From: Parelaphostrongylus tenuis
Taxonomy: Eukaryota; Nematoda; Chromadorea; Rhabditida; Metastrongylidae
Length of the DNA: 64,000 nt
Direction of reading: 5' to 3'
Assembly: GCA_019055375.1 (NCBI GenBank)
Contig: JAHQIW010000863.1
Span: 91,460-155,459, forward strand
Both the position numbers and the translations under genes were made by a program. This document shows, piece after piece, positions 23,570-35,094 of the stretch (the first letter of the stretch is position 1; the number at the start of each line of letters is the position of its first letter). Below the pieces are notes generated by a model. The model was not told the origin of the DNA. It was given only the letters and a program-made list of their open reading frames with translations, and made no database searches.

Positions 23570-23690
23570 CAAAACGTGTGATGCATGTGAAAGGTAATTT
23601 TTTCTGGATGTTACAGCGCTACAAAAAGACTTTTTCAAAAGCGGCCACTTAGAGCGCTAAATGGAGATTTGAGCTTTCGAATGACTGCAA
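23570..23690. repeat. Dispersed repeat fragment
   Basis: It shares 'ctggatgttacagcgctac...aaaaagac' and 'gctttcgaatgac' with sequences at 31,420-31,520 and, more weakly, 14,030 and 50,800. Class unknown. Confidence 0.4.
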
Positions 23691-24114
23691 GTACTCCTAT
23701 TAATTTTGGTCCTTGTTCACCGAATAAGGGTCAAATGTCAATTTGTCCGTGGATAGCCGAGAAGAACCTGTTTTTTTTAGTTACTAGAACGCGTAGCTTG
23801 TTTGATACATATCTAAATCTGGAGCATCACGTCAAGTTCTTTCGTTAACATGTTCGTCCCTTAGGTACATGGTGAGGTATCCCCACTTCCTCCGAAGTTA
23901 GCTCTCTGTGCTAAAAATTGTACGCATCACACGCGATATCAAAGATATTGAAATTAATTGCCTGATATCTTCGCAAGCAATTTTGATGGTATATGGTTTG
24001 CTGAATGCTCGTTTTCTTCTTTTTAACCGCGTGGATCCGTTCTAATATCCGTAGTTCGTGATTTAAACTTGGATAATCAGGCCTTTATATACAATACTGT
24101 GACATCACGATGTA

Positions 24115-24468
24115 ATGAATGTACCTACAAATTAGATAAACCATAAGCGATTAGTAATTAGAGGTACTAGAGATGAACAATCACATGAGCGATAAGAAAG
24201 ATATCCGAATTGTTCCTGTGAAACATAATAGGCAGCAGGCTCCGCAGCTACACACGTGAAGTACGGTAGACAAAACATGACCTTGGGGGCATGAATGTAC
24301 CTACAAGTTATATAAACAGCTAGCACTTTGTAGTTGAAAGTATTAGAGATGGACATTTACATGAACGAAGAGAAAGATGTTTCTGAATTGTATTCGTGAA
24401 GCAGAGTAGGAAGCAGCTTCTTTAATTACATACGTGATGTACGTTGGGGAAAAGATAGCTTTTGAAGC
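24115..24468. repeat. Tandem duplication, two units of about 176 bp
   Basis: Both units begin ATGAATGTACCTACAA (24,115 and 24,291). They share the blocks TATTAGAGATG/ACTAGAGATG, GAAAGAT.T..GAATTGT, GAAGCA/GGCAGCAG and CACGTGAAGTACG / TACGTGATGTACG. They differ at roughly a quarter of positions by eye, so the duplication is old. No reading frame is kept across units. Confidence 0.75.
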
Positions 24469-24891
24469 ATGAGCTCAACTCTGTGTACAGTTGGTGGTAC
24501 GACCCGACGCGCGTGTACAGGATAGAAACCATATTGGATACCAGAGGAAGTAGTCAGAGTACATAAGAGTTCAAAATCACTGTGTCGGGTAGAGGACTTT
24601 GTAGAGTGACCTACTGACAGAGCTTAGCAATGTCTGCGTAGGCGACCGCCTCGCCGACGAGCCTGAACAGCGAATGCCTGTTACTTGTTTTGTGAGCACG
24701 GATCACTGAGCATCGCTATTTCGTTGACTTTGGGTGGTCTTAGCAGTGTTTCGGGAATGCCACGGATGCAGGTCGATAAACTTGTCCAGGACGTCGCCTT
24801 TCAGTTTCTTCAGGCAATATCCTCGATATAAGCCAATACGTTTTTACTGAATAAGAAGGTTATTACAAATATTCAATAGTTATAATGAATG

Positions 24892-25195
24892 AGAGCGCAT
24901 GTGGAGCAGTGGTTAGAGATGCCCTGCGTCGCACGCGAGGTCACTGGTTCGATATAGCGCTCATGGCTCACCAAGCCATCCATCCCTCCGGGGTCGGTAA
25001 ATTGGTACCAGACAGGTCTCAGGCTTGTCTGGGAGGATAAGTAGCACTGACTCGGTTCAGCGGGAGGCTACCGCAAGTCATTGTAAAGGCCAGATGTGCA
25101 TTCAGTCATCTCAAACGAAGTTAAAAATTGAAGTCGAATGCATGGCGCATCCCTCAGGGATTGATCAACGCCGAGAGCTTCATCCTTTTATTATA
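24892..25195 (+). mobile_element. tRNA-derived SINE
   Basis: The head has a box-A-like TGGAGCAGTGGTTAGAG (24,902-24,918) and a box-B-like GGTTCGATA (24,946-24,954), the internal Pol III promoter of a tRNA-derived SINE. The body (a CACCAAGCCATC... stretch, ACTGACTCGGTTCAGCGGG, GGCCAGATGTGCATTCA, CATCCCTCAGGGATTGATCA) is shared with copies at 47,800, 48,150 and 28,612. It ends in an AT-rich tail. Noncoding; it would need LINE proteins in trans. Confidence 0.88.
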
Positions 25196-25458
25196 ATAAA
25201 TATTGGTTTTTTATTTATGATATAGTCGACTCAAGTAGTATGTTGGCTCTGCATAAGCATACCACTGAAATGAATACAGATGGAGAGAAAAACAACAGTT
25301 GTTTAGAGAATACGAATGCATAGAAAAACTGCAAAGGACGTTGGAGGCGACTGTGAAACTCACAAATTACTAGTGAGAGCTTCTAGAGAGGAGATATACG
25401 CACGGGTTTTTCAAAACTTTTTTCCGTAATACTTTGAAATTTCAAAGAAATTTTAAGT

Positions 25459-25592
25459 AATTATACATATATACGTGTGAATACGTTTATAGGTACATAC
25501 AAACAAATATATATACACGTATATTCATATGCACGTATATATATGTATGCGTGTATCTCCACAAATACACGTGCATATACACATATATATTG
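25459..25592. repeat. TA/CA-rich microsatellite
   Basis: Alternating ATACATATA / TACGTGTA units. Low complexity. Confidence 0.8.
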
Positions 25593-26149
25593 AGTTGTAA
25601 CATTATTTCTTTCGCATTTCAACGCGTTTATCGGCTTCGTTCTTATTCGTTGGAAGAAATCATCCAATAAACAATATGATCATTATCATGAACACTGATA
25701 TGCGATCATTTGCTTGGCAAAGATGGTTGACTTCCTCCCGGTAAAAACGAGGCTCGCGATCATTGAAGTCAGCAAAGCGAATTTTGACCTGGTTGTTGTC
25801 TTTAGATTTTTCTCTCTCAGATGCTGCTTCAGGGTACGGAGAACATAATATCGCGATGGAACAACTATATATTATGCAGTTATACGGTAGATACGGCATT
25901 GCGGTCCAGCACTGTTTGGCGAAAATGTGGTGAGTCGGCTTCGCAATGTGAGGTCGAGCGCAATCGTGGAGAAGAGCGACACTTCTTTTCGGACCCTTCT
26001 CTCACAGTGTTGCAGCTAACTTACGGAATTGTTTCCCATAAACGTCAGAAGTAATTGTCTGTTTGCTGTCGAGCAATTCACAAAACAGCATGCTCTTCAG
26101 TTCTAGAAAATCAAGTGCACAATTTGCAAATGATAGCACTAGGGGTTTG

Positions 26150-26330
26150 GTGGAACTGGCATATCTTCACTGCTAGAGAGCCAGTAAGCTGTGCGGGCTT
26201 TATTCTCCTAGTAGACCTAGGACTCTTTTCTAGTAGTGATTCACTTGGAAAAGTCCTGCCTGCACGGTCACAACGGAAGACTCTCACAGATGGTCACCCG
26301 TACTGCGCGTTTATGGTCGCCAATAAGTCA
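26150..26330 (+). repeat. Dispersed repeat shared with 54,830-55,040
   Basis: The blocks TTCTCCTAGTAGACC.AGG, AAAGTC.TGCCT.C.CGGTC and GA.GACTCTCACAGATG.TCAC occur here on the plus strand and at 54,830-55,040 on the minus strand. Both can be read as ILLVD.GL....KVLP.RSQ.+TLTD, so the sequence may once have coded, but I do not recognise it. Confidence 0.5.
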
Positions 26331-26442
26331 GCGCATTTCATCTTGAGGTGAGCTATGATTAGAACATTATTCTACATAACACACAGCCTTTTGTCATTAA
26401 CTCGATTCAAAATAGAAACTGAATAAAACAATGTGTGAACGA

Positions 26443-26476
26443 TATGTATATATATATATATATGTATATATATATA
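26443..26476. repeat. (TA)n microsatellite
   Basis: Nearly pure TA repeat directly abutting the left end of the hammerhead array. Confidence 0.85.
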
Positions 26477-26522
26477 GATCATTTCATTATTATTTGAGCC
26501 AACTTGTCATGTGGTCTGGTAA

Positions 26523-26585
26523 GGGCTCTTGTACAGCCCGATACGCGCGTTTCGTCCTTACAGACTCGTCAGCCGGGCAGAACCC
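26523..26585 (-). ncRNA. Type-I hammerhead ribozyme, complete
   Basis: In minus-strand order: outer stem I GGGTTCT pairing with AGAGCCC, inner stem I GCCCGG pairing with TCGGGC, core CTGACGA (CUGANGA), stem II GTCT/GGAC closed by a GTAA tetraloop, GAAA, and a two-base-pair stem III with a GCGC loop. An A (H17) comes just before the inner stem I 3' strand, and the 3' side of stem I has a six-nt bulge. All invariant core bases are present. Cleavage would fall after that A. Confidence 0.8.
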
Positions 26586-26831
26586 GTCGTCTTCCGATCT
26601 TTCCATAGTCAGTTCTCTCGAGCCTTACACTCATTATAGAGAGTCATCGAAGACGTACGTTTTACACTCTATGTCAAGTGAAATTTTCACTTAGCACAGG
26701 ATGTTGCGCACTCGATTGCTCTTTGGCTGATACTTTTATCACAATTATACCTTTATTTCAACTGCTTTGTTTAGATCACGCTCAAGTTCTCAATAGATCC
26801 TTCCATTATTATTCGAGCCAACTTGTCATGT

Positions 26832-26873
26832 GGTCTGGTAAGGGCTCTTGTACAGCCCGATACACGTGTGCTA
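26832..26873 (-). ncRNA. Truncated hammerhead (3' half only)
   Basis: The GGGCTCTTGTACAGCCCGA and ACACGTGT segments are present, but the sequence is cut before the GAAA and CUGAUGA strands by the junction with the inverted unit. It cannot fold into a hammerhead alone. Confidence 0.7.
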
Positions 26874-26980
26874 GGTGAAAATTTCACTTGACATAGAGTG
26901 TAGAACGCACGTCTTCGATGACTCTCTTGAATGGTGTAAGGCTCCCAAGAAAACTGACTATGAAAAGATCGAAATGCGAC

Positions 26981-27043
26981 GGGTTCTGCCCGGCTGACGA
27001 GTCTGTAAGGACGAAACACGTGTAGCGGGCTGTACAAGAGCTC
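26981..27043 (+). ncRNA. Type-I hammerhead ribozyme, one stem I mismatch
   Basis: Same architecture as the copy at 26,523 but on the plus strand: CTGACGA at 26,994-27,000, stem II GTCT-GTAA-GGAC, GAAA at 27,013-27,016, minimal stem III. The base after the presumed cleavage site is G, not T (GCGGGC), giving a G-G mismatch at the first stem I pair. The outer stem I ends in AGAGCTC, with one changed pair. Confidence 0.72.
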
Positions 27044-27129
27044 TTACCAGACTACATGACAAGTTGGCTCAAATAATAATGAAAGGATCTATTGAAATTT
27101 GAGCGTGGTCTAAAAAAACACTCGAAATA

Positions 27130-27300
27130 AAGATATATAAATATATATACATATTTATGTGCACATATATGTGCATGTACAGATGTACATACATATATGT
27201 GTGCATATACATGCACATTTGTGTGCTTATGTATTGACATATCTGCAAATATATATATGTACATGTACGAACGCGTATATGCATATACTTATATATCTAC
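27130..27300. repeat. TA/CA-rich microsatellite
   Basis: ATATATACATAT / TGTGCATATA units adjoining the right end of the hammerhead array. Confidence 0.85.
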
Positions 27301-28611
27301 ATGTGCATAGCTAACTGGAAGGAAGCATCTGCAGTACAGGAAGCGCTTTTTATAACGATTGTTACTAGCCGCTGCCGATATGTGACCGAATAGAAGTAAA
27401 GCGTTAACTTGTTCACATTTGTATGGAGATTTTTCTGATAGGGCTTATTGAAATTTTTTGTAATGCACTTAAAGTGCATTGAAATTCGTCTTGTCGTGTG
27501 GTCACAATATGCTCTTTTATAATCAGCTACTATTTTTGAAGAATACTTGTGTATCTTGCAGAAAGCTAGAAGACTTTAAGATCTTGAGAAAGAAGCGCAA
27601 TAAATCCTCATTTAACCACAGTTACATTGGGACTTTACCGGAGAATATCCATAAATAAAAGTAGAGCATAACATTGAGATTTTTGAAATGGAGTACCTAT
27701 GGGCCTACAAGAATCAATTAACAACTTGAACGTTAACTACTGCCGTAAAGGATGCATAAGGCTGAACAATATCATAGAGATTTCGGCGAGAGATTTCTGA
27801 GATCGAAACCACATCATATTCCAAGTTTTGCTCATACCAAATCATTTGTATGGTTGTGATTTTATTATCTTACAGTCCTTCAGAGAACAGTGCTGCTTTT
27901 CCTCCATTGACCACACTTGAATCGCAATCTTTGTTTCTTTCCTATCTCTTCGTTACAATTATTTATGACGTGATATTATCACACATATGTTAATAACGGC
28001 CTTCATTGTTATCAACAAGTATTTAAACGATGAAATGTAGATAGTAAATGATTTTTTGTTCACATTCTCTCATTAGTGTGCTTGGTTTCGATTTTCTGAA
28101 GTTGGTTGGATTCTTGGGGTTCTCCATCGTTTTGCTATCAAAACACTAAATGTGTTGGGTTTAGGTAAGTATCTACCTCTTGTATCTATTGTTTAATTTA
28201 GTATACAGAAGTTGTTTGAATTCTTACATTCTTGCTGGAGATTATGGCGATGCTCTCCTAAGAGTGTCTGATTTTCCAAAAGCACACATATTCGGATGTG
28301 TTATATAAGAAAGCAACGCTTAGTCATAGCACTGGAGATGGCTCTGAAGCAAATAACACTCCAAACGTACTAAAATTGCAATCTTTGAAAAGAAACATTC
28401 TAAGATATATTTCCACTTCATCAGTATACGATATATTTTATAGGGAATTGAATGAAGAAAAATTAGGTACCAATTAAACGCGGGGCCAGTTCACCGCTCT
28501 CTTACCCAAGGAAACGCGCCCGTATATCTGATCACCTTACGCCACTTCATGACCAACTTGCTAATGATTGTATTTGCATGTCATCACTTTTTCGAAGTGT
28601 CTATGTATGCC
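27301..28611. other. Intergenic; no gene recognised
   Basis: AT-rich unique sequence. No exon series or repeat recognised. Confidence 0.45.
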
Positions 28612-28835
28612 TCCGTGGAGTAGAAACAGCTCAGCTCTTGGGCTTGATCATCCTCTGAGAGATGCGCCATACACGCGACTTCATCATAGTCGAAGGTGAC
28701 CGTAGCGAACTCTGGCCCTGAAAATGACTCGCGCTGGCTTACCGATGTATCAGATCTGTACTGCTGCAATTACAGATAATTCTGGTACCAAATCGCAGAC
28801 CACGGAGAGGTGAAGGGATTGAGTCGTTAGCATTC
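28612..28835 (-). mobile_element. tRNA-derived SINE, decayed, head missing
   Basis: The minus-strand body matches the SINE at 24,892: CTCAGAGGATGATCA, GTATGGCGCATCTC and the AGCGCGAGTCATT and TGGTACCAGAATT blocks. The tRNA-like head with boxes A and B is not recognisable. Confidence 0.65.
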
Positions 28836-31235
28836 GTAATATAAATCAGGTGCCTGAGCTATCAACTACTGATATGCCGACATGTATTTCCCAGATAATT
28901 CCCTTGAATTACGTGATCGATGTTGGCACGGATACGCTTTGAACATCACCGATAGCAAGGCAAATCAGAGGCCTCCATTGGTATGCCGGGCATCATGTGA
29001 GCCCCCGTGAAGAGTAATCTCAAATTTGCAGTCACATGAAATGCTATGTTTTGAATAAAAGTGATTGTCGTTGTAACTGACCCACCGATGCTTTGATGAT
29101 CTTTGTTCTTGCAGGTGCTTGCGCCTAAGAATATTTTTTATAGGGCGCCAAAGATTTTTTTACGTGCGAGGAGATTTTCATGGTTTTCAGTAATAGAGGA
29201 TCAGTGTTTATTTTAGTAATAGGATCAAAAAACTTCTCCAAATCTCAGATTATATTAGAAATTGCAGCTGATGGTTGGTAATAATTCGACCTATAGCACG
29301 TAAAAAGTGAAACACTGCATAGAAATTTGATGAAGGGTTCCATCCTCGAGATTATGATACTCATTATGATAAGTTCACCCAGTCATTTCAATCCGCGCCA
29401 AATCTGCTCAAATCAAGCCTGAACCACGTATGGGCCACTTTGCTGATGACTCAGTCTAAAGACCCGTCAACAAGTTTATTCAAAATTGTTGGAATAATGT
29501 GCTAACGTACCTAACGTACCTTTGTAGAACACATTTGTAACAAATAAGCTGACTTGTTTAGCAGACGAATTCAATATGTAAACTATGCTTTGCTCAGCTG
29601 CAGGATCACGCACTCTGACAGAAGCAGCCGAAAGAGATGTAAAGAAGACTACCTTGGTGAATAAGAGAATCGAAGGTTATATGGGAACAAGATAAAGATG
29701 TAAGGAGCACGTAAATCGCTTACTCTAGAAATGCTACTCTAGCTAAAGTGAAATTGATTAGAATGTGTTTTTCCGTGACGAAGTACTTCCCATTTGCAGC
29801 TCATCGGAGAAATCTGAGGTGAAAAACTAACAAGAAGAATAAGAGAAAGTCTTTGCCTCCACATACTTGCTTTTGCCGATGTATCACTTTAGCTGTTCAA
29901 TGCTTTGAATGAAAGGTGTTGGAATACATTATCGAATCTCAAATTGTGGGGCTTACTGCAACTGTTCGATCAATAAAATTCAATTTCAAAAGCACAAACC
30001 AGATACTCAACTACAGTTTTATTTCACCTCTAGACAAATAAAGGAAGAAAACTTTGCGCGACACGTGCGTATGCGGACGACGATTTTGAAGGATATTCAT
30101 TGAGTCTATCTTAATGAAATCTGCTGAAGCGTTCCCTTACGTAAAGAAGAATAATTAATTTAGTGTGATGGAGGGACATATTACACTGAATTGATACCAG
30201 CACTATGATTCGGTGAGAATTAGCAGCGCATGAAATTTGTTGGATTTACCTTGACGTTGCGTTCGCCGTGCTTTTTGTTTCCAGTAATGGAGCTATCTCT
30301 TTCTTTGAATATAAATATAAGCAGTCCTTAAACGTGCTTAGACTCCAGTGCAAGCATGGTTCTCTGCAGTAACTTTCACAAAGCACTTATTCAAAAATCT
30401 TAACTCTCTTTTCAGCTTTATTAATGTGAGCCGAAGATTCGATGACAATCTCAAGAAGGTAGTTCGCCGCTTTATAAGGAATTACTAATTACCTCTACTC
30501 AAATGAAACTGATATTCAGCACGATAACCACCTATAGTGTCACTGTTTTGTCATTAGATGGTTGGGTGGTGTTATCGATATCAAATTATGAAAAGAAAGA
30601 AGAGAACGATATTCTCAAAAAGATTACGAAACGCTTTTTTTCCAAAAAGAGTACGAAACGCTCTATATGCATTTGAAAAGAATGTGATATCTCCAGTTGT
30701 CAAAAGTTTTTTCTAGTGATATATTTCAATGTATGATGTTTGGCACAGTTCCCTTACCGCAAAGATTTCACAAAAGGAACTTCTCTGCTGGACGAAGGCT
30801 TTCCATTGGACTGTTGGTAATCATTCAAAACTCTAATTCATTGATAATACAAAATGTTCTTTTTTGTTCAAAAGGGTTCTAACTGTAGCAATGTAGGGAT
30901 TAAAATAAAATCATATCCCACAGCCGCTCCGTGCCTTTATAATTATCGCGATTACGATCGCTGGAAGCAAGAAAAGCATATGAATCTGTAGCAGAGATCT
31001 TCAAAAAACTGAAACTGAGAACATTAATTGTTTTTCACTTGCAAGTCGTGTTGTCGATCCACATCCACCACACACGTCAGCCGAAAAGCAATGCTCGACG
31101 TGTTCGAAATTCAATTTAATTTTCCACACTACAATGCAGTAAAATGATGTTTTCAAAAGCCAAGCATAGTTTTTGAAATAGCTGGATCTCAGACTATAGA
31201 ACGATTACTAATTGTCTGTCGATTAAGCTCCGCCG
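28836..31235. other. Intergenic; no gene recognised
   Basis: AT-rich sequence. A short piece near 30,950-31,010 (GGAAGCAAGAAAAGCATATGA) repeats one at about 23,278-23,300. Nothing else was recognised. Confidence 0.4.
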
Positions 31236-31239
31236 CACG

Positions 31240-31520
31240 GAGAATGTGTGTGTGAAACAGAAATTTTATTTCCTCCGCTATAGCGCTGTAAGAGGAAATT
31301 TCATGGGAACAAGTAGGCATTTGAAGTTGCTGAAATTTTCACTGTTCATCTTAGAGATTTTTTTGGAGGATGAGCTCTAGCCAACGAACTACAAACTCCA
31401 TAGCGCGCTTCGAATGTGAAGCGAAACTCTTTTCATTTTGCTGCAGCGTAGCAAAAAGACGCTTTCGAGAAACAAGTACATTCATAGATTCCTCGGGCTT
31501 TTAAGCGTTTGAATGGCTAC
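31240..31520. repeat. Dispersed repeat fragments
   Basis: Two adjacent stretches resemble the repeat at 23,570-23,690 ('gctgcagcgtagcaaaaagac' and 'gctatagcgctgtaag'). Boundaries are unclear. Confidence 0.35.
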
Positions 31521-31634
31521 TTAAAATTCAAAGAAAGTTCTTTACGCAGCGTAAAAGGTTCTTTGGGAAACATTTTCCGATAACGGCTTTGTACTAAAGA
31601 CCTTTTTTTCCTAGAGACCTTGTAATCATGCGAT

Positions 31635-31800
31635 AGCTTATCGCCCACATGAAATCGATCAATCAATAGTTGATGGTTCGGCTCCGTGTTCAAGGCTCAC
31701 CAAGCTATTCAACGCACCAGAATCAGTGAATTAGCACTGGGCTTGTTGGTAGAATAGCTGCGCTAATTTTATACATCAGTAGGCCTCCGCGATCTATTAT
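31635..31800 (+). mobile_element. tRNA-derived SINE, decayed
   Basis: A box-B-like GGTTCGGCTCC is followed by GGCTCACCAAGCTATTC, matching the first half of the SINE family. The 3' half is absent or unrecognisable. Confidence 0.55.
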
Positions 31801-33487
31801 AGATTTCAGATTATTCAAGAAATTCAAAGCGGCTGCCGACGTGTACATTCTGGGAAACTCAAAAGCCACGTTTGGACATCGCTTTGATCAGAATGCATAT
31901 AAGCGTTATTGAGTTGTTACCTTTTTGGTTGGCTACCATCCCCACATTCATCACACTTTTCTTGCCGCTTTATTTCATGTAGAAGATTAGAACTATTAGA
32001 AGCTACTTTTACAGAATCACTGTCGCATTTCGGTCCAGTCAGGTGGAACGTTCATATAACGGGCATTGTCTCTGATCGCCAGCTGTGTATAAAATCGTTG
32101 TCTGTACTCCTCAATCAGCCAGCAACACAAGCGCCTCTTCAGCAAAAACTCTCGATTTCTCATATTTCGACGACCCATAGCATCATTACCTACGATCGAT
32201 CATGTCAATAACTTAGCCAGCCAATCACCTAACAAACCACTTTGGTCTATCGGACCAGCATTCACAGGTTTTACAAAATATGTTGCAGGGGTGTCTCTTG
32301 AAGTCGGAAGCTATGAAGAAATTGGACACTCGTCGACTTACCCGCGCTGAACTCCACTCTCATCTAGTATTGTAGAAGAAACTTGGAAAACTCGATCAAG
32401 TAGATAAGATAGCGGGAACAATCTAATATCATTACATTTGACACCATATACATCTCTGCTAACGTAGCGCTGTTATATGAAGATCATCAGTCCACAACAA
32501 GACGTAGAGATTAAAAACGGCTTCTCTCAAATTATTCACACATGCTTTTTTCAAGGGTTTTTCGCATTAATTTACCTCGCCCACTAGTGAGTTGAAGTAA
32601 AATCTGTGTCCTAAAAACTGTTACTATCGATGGCCAATTGACATTATAGACACAGAGAGAGCGATTATAATGCGTAGAACAACATACTTGTTGTGGAATC
32701 AATGCTCTATTAAAAATGGAAGATTGAATTTCTCCATTTTCTCAAAGACAACACGGCATTACTAGGATCAGCGAGTCGATTTCTCAGATTGCCTTCAAGA
32801 CATCCTTCAACGATCTACTTGACGTATTTAGAGGGAGAGGGCAGCCCAACCTGAGAGATGCACTAAGTGTTGCGAGCAACGCGGCGGGGTGACATCAAAT
32901 TTATCACTCATTTCGTTTAAAATAAACGTCGCATAAGCCGATCCTCGTCGGTTACGATAACAAAATCGACTTCAGTGGGAGAGTTCGCACTTCTGACACA
33001 ACCCACTCGCCAAAGAGTTGAGTATCAGAACGTCTCCTCTCATTTCTAAATTTATTTCAGTGGGATTTCTATTTTCAGTTATACGTTCCATTTGTCAGAC
33101 CTGATGATTTGACGACGACTAAGCAATGAAAAATCAACGCCACATAAGCCACTAAGTCAATGTGGGCCAAGTGCCTTTGACCAATGTGCCTATGTTGCCA
33201 GCAAGGTGTACTGTTTGGAAGCAGGCGCGATCAAATCAACAGATTACAGCTACAGCTCAATAATAATTAGTTATAACATATTCCGAACCTTCAATGATTA
33301 CGGGTACTTATACAGAGAAAGGCAGGTGTTTAATCTTTACGTCCTCGTCAGTTCCACGGTGCTTTTTCGTTCGCACAGAACCGCGAAGTCTACCCTTATA
33401 TAGAGAATTAATCGTGTCTTCCAGTTGCTCTTGTATTATGTAGTCATCAAGAGACTAACTCTAAATACGCATACATCGAGAATGCTC
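31801..33487. other. Intergenic; no gene recognised
   Basis: No exon series recognised. At 33,320-33,400, 'cgtcctcgtcag' and 'cagaaccgcgaagtctaccctta' resemble pieces of the hammerhead-repeat family and may be a degenerate copy. Confidence 0.4.
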
Positions 33488-33855
33488 ACAATCATGAGCC
33501 AGAAAAAAATCATAGAAGCATTAGAATACAGAACGCGCCCGTTGACTATGAATTTTTTTCAGAAAATTTTTGCGCGTCATGTTTACGGGAACCTTAGAAT
33601 AGCAAACCGGTGCGAAGAGGAGACGTAAACGTGTAAAGCAAAGCTATTCGTAATTCAGAAAGCCCTTTCTAGACGAGATTGAAAAAAAAATAGAATCATT
33701 GCGATGAAGTCGACATTACGGTGACTATCAATAATTGGCGATAACCAATGCACTTGAGAAGCGAATGATATAGCAGGCATGTAGAGAAAAGCTCGCGGAT
33801 TGAATCCATGAAGGTAGGAACAAATCCTCTAAAATAGACCATACCTTTGCTATCG

Positions 33856-34121
33856 ACCGCTTTTTTACAGACCCGCTTAAAACGATTTAATCTGATAGGG
33901 ATATTACATGTTTTGAGCCGATAGGTCTAGTGCTATATAAGCGCCTATTTCGTCCTATTGGGACTCATCAGTAGCACCCTCCCTCGGTTCCCTCGATCCC
34001 TTGAGGTGAAATAATCCTTTGAAGGTTCGACGCCGAGTAAAAACTAAGCACCCAAAGTGGGATAATGGTGTTACGTGACTTTTGTGGTGAGCGGCAGTCG
34101 AGCTTGCGGCTTTTAAAATGA
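33856..34121 (-). mobile_element. 266-bp hammerhead-bearing element with 18-bp target duplication
   Basis: The insert is flanked by perfect direct repeats ACCATACCTTTGCTATCG at 33,838-33,855 and 34,122-34,139. Outside the insert, copy B resumes its alignment with copy A. The 18-bp duplication is typical of target-primed reverse transcription rather than of DNA transposons. The insert encodes no protein, has no poly-A tail, and carries one hammerhead ribozyme on the minus strand (33,930-33,977). No second copy was found in the window. It resembles a monomeric retrozyme-like element; which machinery moved it is unknown. Confidence 0.75.
33930..33977 (-). ncRNA. Type-I hammerhead ribozyme, near-ideal
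   Basis: In minus-strand order: GTGCTA, CTGATGA, stem II GTCC with loop CAATA and GGAC, GAA, stem III ATAG-GCGC-TTAT, an A (H17), then TAGCAC, which is the exact complement of the opening GTGCTA. Every invariant core base is present, stem I is six perfect pairs, and stem III is a plausible four-pair hairpin. CTGATGA plus GTCC/GGAC and GAAA recalls the Schistosoma Sm-alpha hammerhead. Flanking CCGA and TCGG could extend stem I beyond an internal loop. Confidence 0.85.
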
Positions 34122-35094
34122 ACCATACCTTTGCTATCGTGAAAAGTTGCCTTTAGCATCCACAAGTCTAATAATACTGCATAATTGCGACTCCCTCCTA
34201 GTAATAACTCAAACTAAGCTCGAAAATACTGCAAATGGGCAATTTTTGAGCTACCGCGGCGCGCAAATCTTTTTTAGAAAGGATGAACAACGATTCAAGG
34301 TGACAAGTGCGCAGTTCCTCAGACCCATTTCAAAATAGTCGCCTCAAAAGCTTCCGTCCTGGCGTTATCCAATTAGTGCCTAAAACACCTTTCCAAATAC
34401 GAAATACCGTAAATCCGAACCATTCATATTTGTGCCCCAAACTTCCTTAAAAGTTAATCTATAAAAACGACTCTGAACACCATCACAACTTGCAATTCAA
34501 TGGTAAACTGAATCTCGTCAACTCAAAACAGCCCGAAATTGTTGCACAAATATGGAAATTCGATCGTCTTGTGGTTTGGAAATCTAATCAATGATGATAC
34601 AACGTCAGGACTGAAACAACCCCTGCAACAATTCATAAGTAGATCATGATTCAAAATAGTTATGCTGGCGAAATGGGACAGTATATCATAACCACCTCGG
34701 CACTCCAGAAGAGAACAACTCGACCTAACCAAAAAACACTATAAGTCATAACAGAATTGGATTTAGGACGGAGAACTTTCGTAGGCAATTTACATTGGAG
34801 TATTATCTGCTGCGGGGCTTTCAGCAAGTTGGAACAAAAAACCTGAATTTGAGCTATCTTAATCCTTTGGACAAGACGCGCATTCTCCGTCGCACTCATA
34901 TTTCTCTAGATTTTTCGGAGGACAGAGTGTTTCTACTTGGTTTTTGAAAAGTCCTCCTTAATGTGCTATAGTGATAAAGATATCACTGGTCATCTCTAGC
35001 GCGCATCTTTTGATTTGCTTATGTATATGAATGGCTTTTTATTGGACTTTTATTGATCTTTATTCGTTATTCAATTAGACTGAAGCAGCAACAT

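Larger units (their letters stand above)
26478..27130. repeat. Hammerhead-repeat array at 26.5 kb
   Basis: The first full unit (ribozyme on the minus strand) starts at about 26,480 (TTCATTATTATTTGAGCCAAC). A second, truncated unit in the same orientation starts at about 26,803; the GGGCTC blocks are 309 bp apart. At about 26,873 it switches to an inverted unit (ribozyme on the plus strand) that runs to about 27,130. Every unit carries AAGTTGG/CCAACTT, TGTCATGTGGTCTGGTAAGG, the ribozyme and the GCGTGGTCT block. TA-rich microsatellites abut both ends. No protein is encoded. Confidence 0.85.

Noticed and set aside
29446..29475. CTGATGACTC...GACC resembling a hammerhead core
   Set aside because: No GAAA follows the stem and no stem I or III pairing was found.
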